From: CAYWTX01 sp964461295
Lineage (GTDB): Bacteria > Planctomycetota > Phycisphaerae > SM23-33
DNA length: 16,692 nucleotides
Assembly: GCA_964461295.1 (NCBI GenBank)
Contig: CAYWTX010000464.1
Coordinates: forward strand, 1 to 16,692
Direction of reading: 5' to 3'
Shown piece after piece: positions 1-5,656 of the stretch (within the stretch, counting starts at the first letter, position 1; each line of letters starts with the position of its first letter). The translations under genes and the position numbers were made by a program. The notes under the pieces are model-generated. The model worked only from the letters and a program-made list of their open reading frames with translations. It did no database searches and had not been told where the DNA came from.

Positions 1-1899
1 CTCCTCGGCGAACCGCCGCTGCCAGTCCGTCGCCGTCGGGTAGCTCATCCCCGGCATCGCGCGACGCATCGCCTGAAGGCGGATCATCTCCGCGGCCAGG
101 TCCTTCACCGCCGCGATCACCTTCTCCTTCTGGCGCCCCCAGCCCGGGGCGCCCAGATGGCTGAGCTTGGGACGGAATTGCCGCGTCCCGATGTACTTCT
201 GCACCAGGTGGATCTGGCTGGCCGGCACGTTCAGCATGACCCCGCCGGCGAACTTGAGGGCGAGATACTCCTCGCTTCGCCCGTCGCGCTGGATGGTCTG
301 CAAGCCCTCGAACCGCGCGATGCCGTGCGCCACGTGCACCACGTATTCGCCCACGTCCAGGTCCAGCAGGCTCTCGATGGGCCGCCCCGCACGCACACGG
401 CGAACCCGCCGACGCTTGGCGTATCGCCCGTAGATCTCGTGATGCCCGACGACGACCAGCCCCTCCGCCGGCCAGTGGAACCCCGCGTGCACGTGCCCGA
501 TCTCCGTCCGCAACCGCCCCGCCAACTCCGGGCGATCCGTCCGCAGCACCTCGACGAACCGCTCCCTCTCGGCCGCGTTCTCGCAGAACACCCACACGTC
601 GGCGGCCTTGCTCAACTCATCCAGTTCGGCGAGTGCTTCGGTGGCGCCGAGGCTCAGCCGCTGAAGCGAACGAATGCCCAGATGAAGCGAACTACGGGTT
701 GCGGACTGCGGATTGCGGATTCCCTCGTCGCTGGTTTGTCCGCGCGCCGGGAAGGTCTCTTTCCCGGAATCGACTTCCTCACTCTCGCCCGGCGAAGTGT
801 CGCTCCCCTCCGCGCCATCGCCTTCCTCCGTGGAAATCCGCAATCCGAACGCGGACAGGTCCACTCTCGCCAACCCGCCCAACGCCGCGAACACCCCCTC
901 CGGCTCGAGCATGCTCTGGGCGATCCGCCCGTCCAGGTCGCGCGTGCGCAACCACAACTCGCCTGCGACTTCCTTCGTCCGTTCCGGGTCGGCCACGCAC
1001 ACGATCGTGTCCGCCGGCAGGTACGCCCACAGGCCCGCCCGCTGGTCGGCCTCGCCCACCGTCAGCCCGGCCACCATCGCCTTCGCCAGCGTCTCGGTGC
1101 TTCGCTGGCTGTCCAGGTCGAACAGGCGGATGGACTCGATCCGGTCGCCCCAGAACTCCACCCGCAGCGGCTGGTTCGTGCCCGCGGGGAAGATGTCCAC
1201 AATCCCGCCGCGGCGGGCGAACTGCCCCTGCTCGTCGACCTGGTCGACGTGCTCGAACCCGGCATCGACCAGCCAGCTCGACAGCGCCTCGACGTCGCGG
1301 TCCTCGCCAACGGCCAGCTCCAGCCGCCCCGCCGCCAGGGCCTCCGGCGAGGGCACCGGCTGAAGCATCGCCATCGCCGGCGCGACGATCAGGTCGCACG
1401 ACTCCCGCATCGCGGGCCCGCTCGGCTCCGCTTGGCTTCCAGACGCTTCGCTCGCGCCTTGCACCGCCGGCTTGAGCCCCCGGCTGAATCCCCGCCTGCC
1501 CTCCAGCGCTCCCCTCCTCCCAAGTCCCTTCCCATCCCCTCTATCGACTTCATCCCTGCTCCCTCCTCCCTCCGCCAGCAGGTTGCACACGCGCAGACGC
1601 TCACCGGTGATCTCTTCGTTCAGGTGATCCGTCCCGACATCCACCTCCCATGCCGGGAAGAGCTGCGCCGCCTGTCCCGTCAGCACCTCGATGTCGTCGG
1701 CCGCGTCGTCCGCCTCGTCGATGTGGCCGGCGATCAGCAGCACCGGGCGCCCGCTGAGCCGCCCCAGCGCCGCGGCCGCCATCGCCCCGGCCGATCCCCA
1801 CACCCCGCCGATGCGCAGGGTCTTTCCCCGCTCCAAACCCGCCGCGGCGGCCTGGAGAACCTTGCTTCCCAGCACCTTCTCAAACACCCCGCCCTGCAT
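1..1899 (-). CDS. mfd: Transcription-repair coupling factor Mfd, N-terminal 633 residues (3' end beyond window)
   Basis: Mfd removes RNA polymerase stalled at DNA lesions and recruits UvrA for nucleotide excision repair. The visible part holds the UvrB-like N-terminal module (residues 1-110 and about 168-350, including FARRGGIVDIFPAG at 227-240 and RVEFWGDRIESIRLFD at 246-261) and the CarD-like RNA polymerase interaction domain starting near residue 511 (LDVGEYVVHVAHGIARFEG, 514-532). The helicase motor lies past the window edge. The start ATG at 1899 is the only good choice, because an in-frame TGA (the antitoxin stop) lies seven codons upstream; no ribosome-binding site is visible. Two stretches do not look like Mfd: residues about 111-167 (Gly/Arg-rich) and about 351-405 (Ser/Glu-rich, flanked by repeat-encoded LRIS and IRNPQSATRS). 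Both keep the frame open. The gene lies 18 nt after the antitoxin gene and may be co-transcribed with it. Confidence 0.95.
   Translation of the reverse strand, partial: MQGGVFEKVLGSKVLQAAAAGLERGKTLRIGGVWGSAGAMAAAALGRLSGRPVLLIAGHIDEADDAADDIEVLTGQAAQLFPAWEVDVGTDHLNEEITGERLRVCNLLAEGGGSRDEVDRGDGKGLGRRGALEGRRGFSRGLKPAVQGASEASGSQAEPSGPAMRESCDLIVAPAMAMLQPVPSPEALAAGRLELAVGEDRDVEALSSWLVDAGFEHVDQVDEQGQFARRGGIVDIFPAGTNQPLRVEFWGDRIESIRLFDLDSQRSTETLAKAMVAGLTVGEADQRAGLWAYLPADTIVCVADPERTKEVAGELWLRTRDLDGRIAQSMLEPEGVFAALGGLARVDLSAFGLRISTEEGDGAEGSDTSPGESEEVDSGKETFPARGQTSDEGIRNPQSATRSSLHLGIRSLQRLSLGATEALAELDELSKAADVWVFCENAAERERFVEVLRTDRPELAGRLRTEIGHVHAGFHWPAEGLVVVGHHEIYGRYAKRRRVRRVRAGRPIESLLDLDVGEYVVHVAHGIARFEGLQTIQRDGRSEEYLALKFAGGVMLNVPASQIHLVQKYIGTRQFRPKLSHLGAPGWGRQKEKVIAAVKDLAAEMIRLQAMRRAMPGMSYPTATDWQRRFAEE
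701..847. repeat. Inverted-repeat word element inserted in frame in mfd
   Basis: The left arm at 701-721 is a run of near-identical 7-mers of the type GCGGACT/GCGGATT. Within it, CGGATTGCGGATT at 709-721 has a perfect 13-base inverted partner, AATCCGCAATCCG, at 835-847. The 113-base interior has no recognisable coding signal beyond an open frame in mfd, where the element encodes a Ser/Glu-rich linker (about residues 351-400). It looks like a small palindromic repeat that landed in frame between Mfd subdomains. No transposase or clear target duplication is visible. Confidence 0.75.
1399..1569. repeat. Low-complexity in-frame insert in mfd (purine-word tract plus GC-rich segment)
   Basis: On the mfd coding strand this begins with a polypurine tract of repeated words such as GGGAGGA, GGGATGAAG and GGGGATGGGAAGG. 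A GC-rich segment follows (containing GCGAGCGAAGCG). It encodes a Gly/Arg-rich, probably disordered stretch at about residues 111-167, between conserved parts of the N-terminal domain. The word GGGATGAAG also occurs in the tail of the MFS gene near 14711-14728, so the tract may belong to a dispersed class of purine-word repeats. The boundaries are approximate. Confidence 0.5.
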
Positions 1900-1917
1900 A
1901 TCAAGCGAACGCCTGCG

Positions 1918-2178
1918 TCACTTCACCGAAAGTTGCTTCGCAAGCAACTGGGATGCCAATTCGTCAGGAGTGACATGCGATTTTCGGCTCGCCGCTTTGA
2001 GTTTCCGGTACAAGGTGCGAGGCAGGGCGACAGAGGACTCGATCCGAGGCACATCCGACCAATCATCGTTGGTAACAAGTTCCGCTTCGCCTGCGGCAAT
2101 GCGTTCCTCCACGGGGCGTGAAGTCAACTCCTCGACGAGCCGCAGTTCGGCGGCGGTGGCTTTTGAATGCTTCTTCAT
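1918..2178 (-). CDS. RHH-type antitoxin of a BrnT/BrnA-like toxin-antitoxin pair
   Basis: This 86-residue protein has an acidic N-terminal half (VEELTSRPVEERIAAGEAEL, then NDDWSDVP) and a C-terminal segment that reads as a ribbon-helix-helix DNA-binding domain (SSVALPRTLYRKLKAASRKS, then TPDELASQLLAKQL). In the BrnTA family the antitoxin binds the toxin and represses the shared promoter, and the toxin gene comes first; the order here matches. The ATG at 2178 overlaps the toxin stop as ATGA, which indicates translational coupling. A longer reading frame up to 2271 exists but runs inside the toxin gene, so I reject that start. The protein is in the same frame as mfd, separated by its TGA and six codons. 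Family assignment rests on architecture and gene order; another CopG/RHH antitoxin family is possible. Confidence 0.65.
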   Translation of the reverse strand: MKKHSKATAAELRLVEELTSRPVEERIAAGEAELVTNDDWSDVPRIESSVALPRTLYRKLKAASRKSHVTPDELASQLLAKQLSVK

Positions 2179-2444
2179 CGGTCTGTTATCGTTCGATACC
2201 ACTTTCGGTCCCGATCGGTCATTCGAGCCATGTGAAAGACCAGTACGAAGTCCTGAACGTGAGATAAACACCGCCGAGTCACGACGTGAATGTACTCGCC
2301 GGCATCATTCCGACCGAAAACTTCGTATGCGCCTGGAATCCCGCGTCGGCTTCGCGCGATGGGATGCCGGCTGCACTGCACTTCATAGTAGTCGCCCTCG
2401 TCGAAGCCGTGCTTGAACGCGCTATCCCTGAACAGCGTCGCCAT
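2175..2444 (-). CDS. Small BrnT-like toxin (putative ribonuclease)
   Basis: This 89-residue protein has the layout of the BrnT/RelE-like toxins: a short basic N-terminal part, a central beta-rich region (RRGIPGAYEVFGRNDAGEYI, then HVVTRR) and a C-terminal helix, FHMARMTDRDRKWYRTI. That helix resembles the BrnT ending in which an RxxxxxERRxY-type segment contributes active-site residues. BrnT toxins cleave mRNA and stop growth until neutralised by the RHH antitoxin. The gene precedes its antitoxin with a 4-base ATGA overlap, the typical brnT-brnA order. The start at 2444 has no ribosome-binding site but has a promoter-like hexamer pair just upstream, so it may be leaderless. It is inserted between miaB and mfd. 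Similarity is at motif level only and a different small-toxin family is possible. Confidence 0.6.
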   Translation of the reverse strand: MATLFRDSAFKHGFDEGDYYEVQCSRHPIARSRRGIPGAYEVFGRNDAGEYIHVVTRRCLSHVQDFVLVFHMARMTDRDRKWYRTITDR

Positions 2445-2450
2445 CGGCCT

Positions 2451-2480
2451 ATCCTACTGCCTCGGCAGCCAAAGCGGCAA
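2451..2480 (-). promoter_or_regulatory. Candidate promoter of the toxin-antitoxin pair (leaderless start)
   Basis: Read on the minus strand, TTGCCG (2480-2475), an 18-base spacer and TAGGAT (2456-2451) lie just before the toxin ATG at 2444. Only six bases separate the -10-like hexamer from the start codon, so transcription would begin at or next to the ATG. Confidence 0.35.
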
Positions 2481-2487
2481 CATGTCC

Positions 2488-3960
2488 TTACGCCATCTCC
2501 CCCGTCATCACCAGGCTTGTCGCGTCCGTCACCCGCACGTTCACGTACGCGCCCGCGATCTCCGGCGCAGCCGTGAAATGCACGATATGGTCCCATCGCG
2601 TGCGCCCCACAAGCTGCACCTGTCCCGGCGGCGCCGCCGCCGGCTGCTTGCCCGCGCGCAGCGAAGGCCCCTCCACGAGCACCTCGACCGTCCGGCCGAT
2701 GTACTCTCGATGATGCGCCAGCCCCACCTCGCCCTGCACGGCCAGCAGCTCATTGTTGCGCCGCTTCTTATCGGCGTCGAGCACGTCGTCGGCCAGTTTG
2801 CGGGCCGCGGCCGTTCCGGGCCGCGGGGAGTACTTGAAGACAAAGCTGTTCTTGAACCGGCTGCGGCGAAGCAGGTCCATGGAGGCCTGGTGATCCTCCT
2901 CGGTCTCGCCGGGGAAGCCCACGATGAAGTCCCCGGCCAGGACTACGCCGGGCACGATGGCCCGCGCCCGGTCCACCAGGTCGTCAAACTGGGCCCGCGT
3001 GTACCCGCGGTTCATCCTCTTCAGCACCGCGTCCGATCCCGATTGGGGGGGACAGTGAATGTACTCGCACACGTTGGGCAGGTCGCGCATCGCCTCCAGC
3101 AGGTCGTCGCCGAAGTCCAGCGGATGGCTCGTCACGAACCGCACCCGCCGCAGGCCCGCCACGCCCGCCACCCGCGAAAGCAGGTCGCTGAACCGCACCG
3201 TCGCTTCCCCGGCCGACCAGCGGTAGCGGTTCACCGTCTGCCCAAGCAGCGTGACCTCGCTGTGCCCGGTGTCGGCCAACTTGCCGACCTCCTCGACGAT
3301 GTGCCGCGGGTCGCGGCAATTCTCCGCCCCGCGAACGTAGGGCACGATGCAGTACGTGCAGAACCGGTCGCACCCTTCCTGCACCCGCACGTACGCCTGC
3401 GCCATCGCATCGGTGAGCCTGGGGTCCCGCCCCATGTCGAGGCGGTCAAAGTCCGTGGAACGGATACCGGATACCGGATGCCGGATACCGGATGCCATGG
3501 GATCGGCGACCGGGGGCCGTAAGGACGGATCATCCCTCCCGTCGCTATCCGGCATCCGGTTCCCGGTATCCGTTCTTCTCGCGTCCAGCGCCACCACGCA
3601 TTCACGCTCCGCCGCCGCCTGCTCGATCAGCCGCGGCAACTGCGAGAGCTGCCCCGGCGCGCACACGATGTCCACGGCCCTGAACTTCCGCGGCAACTCG
3701 TATCCCAGCCGCTGGGCCATGCACCCCAGCACGCCCACGATCAGCCGCTTCCTGCGGCTCTTGCGCTTGGCGTCGGCCCCCAGGCGCGAGAACACCTTCT
3801 CCTCCGCGTGCGCGCGCACCGAACACGTGTTGTACAGCACCACCTCGGCCGTGGCGATGTCCTCCACCATCTCGTGCCCGGCCAGGCGCAGACCGGCCGT
3901 CAACAGCTCGCTGTCGAGCCGGTTCATCTGGCAGCCGAATGTCTCGAGGTAGATCTTCAT
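2488..3960 (-). CDS. miaB: tRNA-2-methylthio-N6-isopentenyladenosine synthase MiaB
   Basis: MiaB is a radical-SAM enzyme that adds a methylthio group to i6A37 of tRNAs reading UNN codons. The N-terminal methylthiotransferase domain has its three cluster cysteines at C10 (FGCQMN), C46 (YNTCSVR) and C80 (LGCMAQ). The radical-SAM motif C197-x3-C201-x2-C204 (GCDRFCTYCIVPYVRG) and QSGSDAVLKRMNRGYT follow, and a C-terminal TRAM domain (GRTVEVLVEG to WDHIVHF) ends the protein. GCQMN favours MiaB over RimO or MtaB. At 490 residues it is somewhat long because residues about 129-168 are a repeat-encoded insert (RRTDTGNRMPDSD to GIRHPVSGIRSTD) between the first domain and the radical-SAM core. The ATG at 3960 starts exactly at the conserved MKIYLETFGCQMN; the open frame continues upstream but without family similarity. 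It lies downstream of asd on the same strand. Confidence 0.95.
   Translation of the reverse strand: MKIYLETFGCQMNRLDSELLTAGLRLAGHEMVEDIATAEVVLYNTCSVRAHAEEKVFSRLGADAKRKSRRKRLIVGVLGCMAQRLGYELPRKFRAVDIVCAPGQLSQLPRLIEQAAAERECVVALDARRTDTGNRMPDSDGRDDPSLRPPVADPMASGIRHPVSGIRSTDFDRLDMGRDPRLTDAMAQAYVRVQEGCDRFCTYCIVPYVRGAENCRDPRHIVEEVGKLADTGHSEVTLLGQTVNRYRWSAGEATVRFSDLLSRVAGVAGLRRVRFVTSHPLDFGDDLLEAMRDLPNVCEYIHCPPQSGSDAVLKRMNRGYTRAQFDDLVDRARAIVPGVVLAGDFIVGFPGETEEDHQASMDLLRRSRFKNSFVFKYSPRPGTAAARKLADDVLDADKKRRNNELLAVQGEVGLAHHREYIGRTVEVLVEGPSLRAGKQPAAAPPGQVQLVGRTRWDHIVHFTAAPEIAGAYVNVRVTDATSLVMTGEMA
3461..3572. repeat. Inverted-repeat word element inserted in frame in miaB
   Basis: The left arm (3461-3496) is a tandem run of 8-mers alternating GGATACC and GGATGCC. 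The right arm (about 3546-3572) is made of the reverse-complement words, GGCATCCGGT and CCCGGTATCCG. Each arm matches the inverse of the other over about 22 bases with two mismatches, around a roughly 50-base centre. Translated on the miaB strand it gives the repetitive segment around GIRHPVSGIR, absent from ordinary MiaB. The design matches the element inside mfd at 701-847. Confidence 0.8.
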
Positions 3961-3969
3961 GGCGGGACC

Positions 3970-3975
3970 ATCATA
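3970..3975 (-). promoter_or_regulatory. Candidate -10 hexamer of miaB (near-leaderless)
   Basis: TATGAT on the minus strand lies nine bases before the miaB ATG at 3960 and there is no ribosome-binding site between them. No convincing -35 hexamer is visible at the usual spacing, so the call is tentative. It would give miaB its own start inside the asd-miaB direction of transcription. Confidence 0.3.
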
Positions 3976-3980
3976 CGAAA

Positions 3981-4062
3981 CGGACGACAAGGACTGGAAT
4001 GGACGTTGTGGACAGGACAACGGCGTGAACTTCTCGTCCACGCCGCCCATCTCGTCCATTCC
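3981..4062. repeat. GGAC-word inverted-repeat element between asd and miaB
   Basis: The left part (3981-4018) is built from GGAC words (GGACGACAAGGACTGG, then GGACGTTGTGGACAGGAC). The right part (about 4034-4062) carries inverse words (CTCGTCCACG, CTCGTCCATTCC). GGAATGGAC at 3996-4004 is the exact inverse of GTCCATTCC at 4054-4062. The design is again degenerate word arms around a short centre. Confidence 0.55.
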
Positions 4063-4073
4063 CGCGCGGCCTG

Positions 4074-4163
4074 CCCGCTTCAGCGGGTAGGTCCCCGGGG
4101 CAGCTTCCCCGGGGTAGGTCCCCGGGGCAGCTCCCCCCGGGTGGGTCCCCCGCTTGCAGCGGG
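4074..4163. repeat. Array of GC-rich hairpins with 27-bp tandem units, just after asd
   Basis: The array opens with CCCGCT-TC-AGCGGG (4074-4087, perfect 6-bp stem). Two copies of a 27-bp unit follow, TAGGTCCCCGGGGCAGCT plus CCCCGGGG or a variant (4088-4114 and 4115-4141), with a partial third at 4142-4150. It closes with CCCGCT-TGC-AGCGGG (4149-4163). Each full unit is itself palindromic (CCCCGGGG around CAGCTT). The array begins 11 bases past the asd stop, so it would form strong structures in the asd 3' end. There is no T-tract, so it is not a standard intrinsic terminator, but it could stabilise or attenuate the transcript. Confidence 0.75.
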
Positions 4164-4174
4164 CAATTCTTCTG

Positions 4175-5173
4175 CTACAGTCTTTCCGCGATCTGCACCG
4201 CGTTGGTGGCTGCGCCCTTGCGGATCTGGTCGCCGCTGACGAACATCTCGATCCCGCGGCCGTCGGGCTGACTGACGTCCTGGCGGATGCGCCCCACGAG
4301 TACGTCGTCCTGGCCGCTGGCCTCCATCGGCATGGGGAAGTGGTTCTTCTCGCGGTCGTCGACGATCTTGACGCCGGGGGCCCGCGCCAATACCTCACGC
4401 ACCTGGGCCTCCGTCACCGACCGGCTGAACTCCAGGTTGATCGACTCGCTGTGGGCCCGCATGACCGGCACGCGGACGCAGGTCGCCGTGATGAGGATTT
4501 CCGGGCAGTGGAAGATCTTTCTCGTCTCGTTGACCATCTTGTTCTCTTCTTCGTTGTACCCGTTGGCGGCCACCTTGGTGTTGTGGCTGAACAGATTCAT
4601 CGCGATCTGGTGGGGGAACTTCTGCTTCACGACCGGCTTACCGGAAGCGTACGCCTTGAGCTGCTCGTCCAGCTCGTACAGGCCCCAGGCACCGGCGCCG
4701 CTGACGGCCTGGTAGGTGCTGACGACCACGCGCCGCACGCCGAACGCCTTGTGCAGCGGCCAGACGGGCACATTCATGATGATCGTCGAGCAGTTGGGGT
4801 TGGCGATGATCCCCTTGTGCGTGGCGATGTCCTCGGGGTTCACCTCGGGCACCACCAGCGGGACGCCCGGCTCCATGCGGAACGCCGACGTGTTGTCCAC
4901 GATGACAGCGCCGGCGGCGTTGGCGGCCGGGGCGAACTGCCTGGAGATGCTCCCGCCCGCCGAGGCGAGCACAAGCTCGATGCCCGCGAAGCTCTTGTCC
5001 GTCAACTCCTCGACCACCAGCGTCTCGCCGTTGAACGGGCACTTCCTGCCGACCGATCGGGCTGAAGCCAGCAGCTTGAGGCTCTTGAGGGGGAACTTGC
5101 GTTCCGCGAGGACCGCCAGGAACTCCTGACCGACAGCGCCCGTGGCGCCCATGATCGCCGCACGCCAAGCCAT
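4175..5173 (-). CDS. asd: Aspartate-semialdehyde dehydrogenase
   Basis: Asd reduces beta-aspartyl phosphate to aspartate semialdehyde with NADPH, the branch-point step toward lysine/diaminopimelate, threonine and methionine. The 332-residue protein has the nucleotide-binding GATGAVGQEF at 9-18, VDNTSAFRM at 92-100, the catalytic cysteine C128 in NPNCSTI, QAVSGAGAWG at 155-164 and the catalytic histidine H241 in RVPVMRAHSES. Length and motifs fit the complete bacterial family. The ATG at 5173 leads straight into the Rossmann strand, so no earlier start is needed. It diverges from the rnf operon, with 192 bases between them, and has its own promoter candidate and a leader hairpin. miaB lies downstream after a 214-base gap filled with repeats. 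Confidence 0.96.
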   Translation of the reverse strand: MAWRAAIMGATGAVGQEFLAVLAERKFPLKSLKLLASARSVGRKCPFNGETLVVEELTDKSFAGIELVLASAGGSISRQFAPAANAAGAVIVDNTSAFRMEPGVPLVVPEVNPEDIATHKGIIANPNCSTIIMNVPVWPLHKAFGVRRVVVSTYQAVSGAGAWGLYELDEQLKAYASGKPVVKQKFPHQIAMNLFSHNTKVAANGYNEEENKMVNETRKIFHCPEILITATCVRVPVMRAHSESINLEFSRSVTEAQVREVLARAPGVKIVDDREKNHFPMPMEASGQDDVLVGRIRQDVSQPDGRGIEMFVSGDQIRKGAATNAVQIAERL

Positions 5174-5199
5174 TGCATCACCGTGGGTAGCTGGACTGC

Positions 5200-5217
5200 T
5201 TCCCGCTCCGGCGGGAA
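5200..5217 (-). other. Leader hairpin upstream of asd
   Basis: TTCCCGC and GCGGGAA form a perfect 7-bp stem around a 4-base loop. It lies between the asd promoter candidate and the start codon, at the extreme 5' end of the predicted transcript. It may stabilise the mRNA; nothing here resembles a known riboswitch. Confidence 0.4.
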
Positions 5218-5225
5218 AGCCTTAG

Positions 5226-5255
5226 ATGATACCAAGTGCCGGCTGCTTCGGGCAA
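5226..5255 (-). promoter_or_regulatory. Candidate asd promoter
   Basis: On the minus strand TTGCCC (5255-5250), an 18-base spacer and TATCAT (5231-5226) make a good sigma-70-type pair. Transcription would start near 5219, giving an untranslated leader of about 45 bases before the asd ATG at 5173. Confidence 0.45.
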
Positions 5256-5293
5256 GTGCGGGTCGAGGCCCGCGGGGCCCGCGAGGAAAACGC

Positions 5294-5322
5294 TTTACTG
5301 AGGGTGAGCGTTGCCGTAGCAT
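5294..5322 (+). promoter_or_regulatory. Candidate promoter of the rnf operon
   Basis: TTTACT (5294-5299), a 17-base spacer and TAGCAT (5317-5322) each match four of six consensus positions. Transcription would start near 5329, about 37 bases before the first gene of the operon. This is the best-scoring pair seen in the 192-base divergent region between asd and the rnf genes. Confidence 0.35.
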
Positions 5323-5365
5323 TGCGTTACCCCCTGCTTGGTTTCTCAAGCGGTCGGACATTACG

Positions 5366-5656
5366 ATGAAAGCAGCCCAAGCAGACAAGCCTGGTTCCTG
5401 CCCCGCCGGTTGTGGCCGATGCGGCTTCGCCGCATCGTGTATCCCCGCCGATGCCCCGGCCGGGTGGCGGCTGGTTTTGCCGGCCGGGTGCGCGTTCATT
5501 CTGCCGGTGGCGACCGCCATCGGGGGGGCTGCTATCTGTGGCCCGCAGGCGGTCGGCGGCCTCTTGGGCGGCCTGGCCGGGCTGGCGGTTGGGGGACTTG
5601 TGGGCGCGATGGCGGCCTGGGCCCTTCGCTCTCGCTTGGCGAGGGGGCACGCATGA
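5366..5656 (+). CDS. Small two-TM membrane protein with N-terminal Cys motif, RseC-like, first gene of the rnf operon
   Basis: This 96-residue protein has four N-terminal cysteines, C12-x3-C16-x2-C19-x5-C25, then two hydrophobic segments at about 34-58 (with C42 and C58) and 62-87, ending in a basic tail. The layout, Cys cluster then a hairpin of two membrane helices, resembles the second half of RseC/MucC, a partner of Rsx/Rnf complexes in SoxR reduction. The gene overlaps rnfC by ATGA, so it is very likely translated with it. The start at 5366 was chosen because it precedes the Cys motif and sits downstream of a promoter candidate; the longer frame from 5183 encodes low-quality sequence. 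A perfect 9-bp palindrome (5417-5437) underlies residues 18-24, so part of the motif could derive from a repeat. Function is inferred from context and layout only. Confidence 0.6.
   Translation: MKAAQADKPGSCPAGCGRCGFAASCIPADAPAGWRLVLPAGCAFILPVATAIGGAAICGPQAVGGLLGGLAGLAVGGLVGAMAAWALRSRLARGHA

Noticed and set aside
157..2121. Long plus-strand open frame (654 codons) over mfd and the antitoxin
   Set aside because: It is antisense to clear Mfd motifs, is rich in Arg/His/Pro with no family features, and reflects the base composition of the opposite coding strand.
2179..2271. Longer antitoxin starting at 2271
   Set aside because: The extra 31 residues overlap the toxin gene in another frame, and the ATGA overlap at 2178 gives a standard coupled start.
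4088..4150. Possible CRISPR array
   Set aside because: The units are 27 bp, adjacent, with no spacers, and there are only two and a third copies.
3961..4398. Extended MiaB N-terminus from the longer open frame
   Set aside because: The upstream part translates the repeat-filled gap and the antisense of asd. Conserved MiaB sequence begins exactly at the ATG at 3960.
5174..5225. Riboswitch (for example lysine-type) upstream of asd
   Set aside because: The predicted leader is about 45 bases with one small hairpin, far too short for a lysine riboswitch, and no conserved core was seen.
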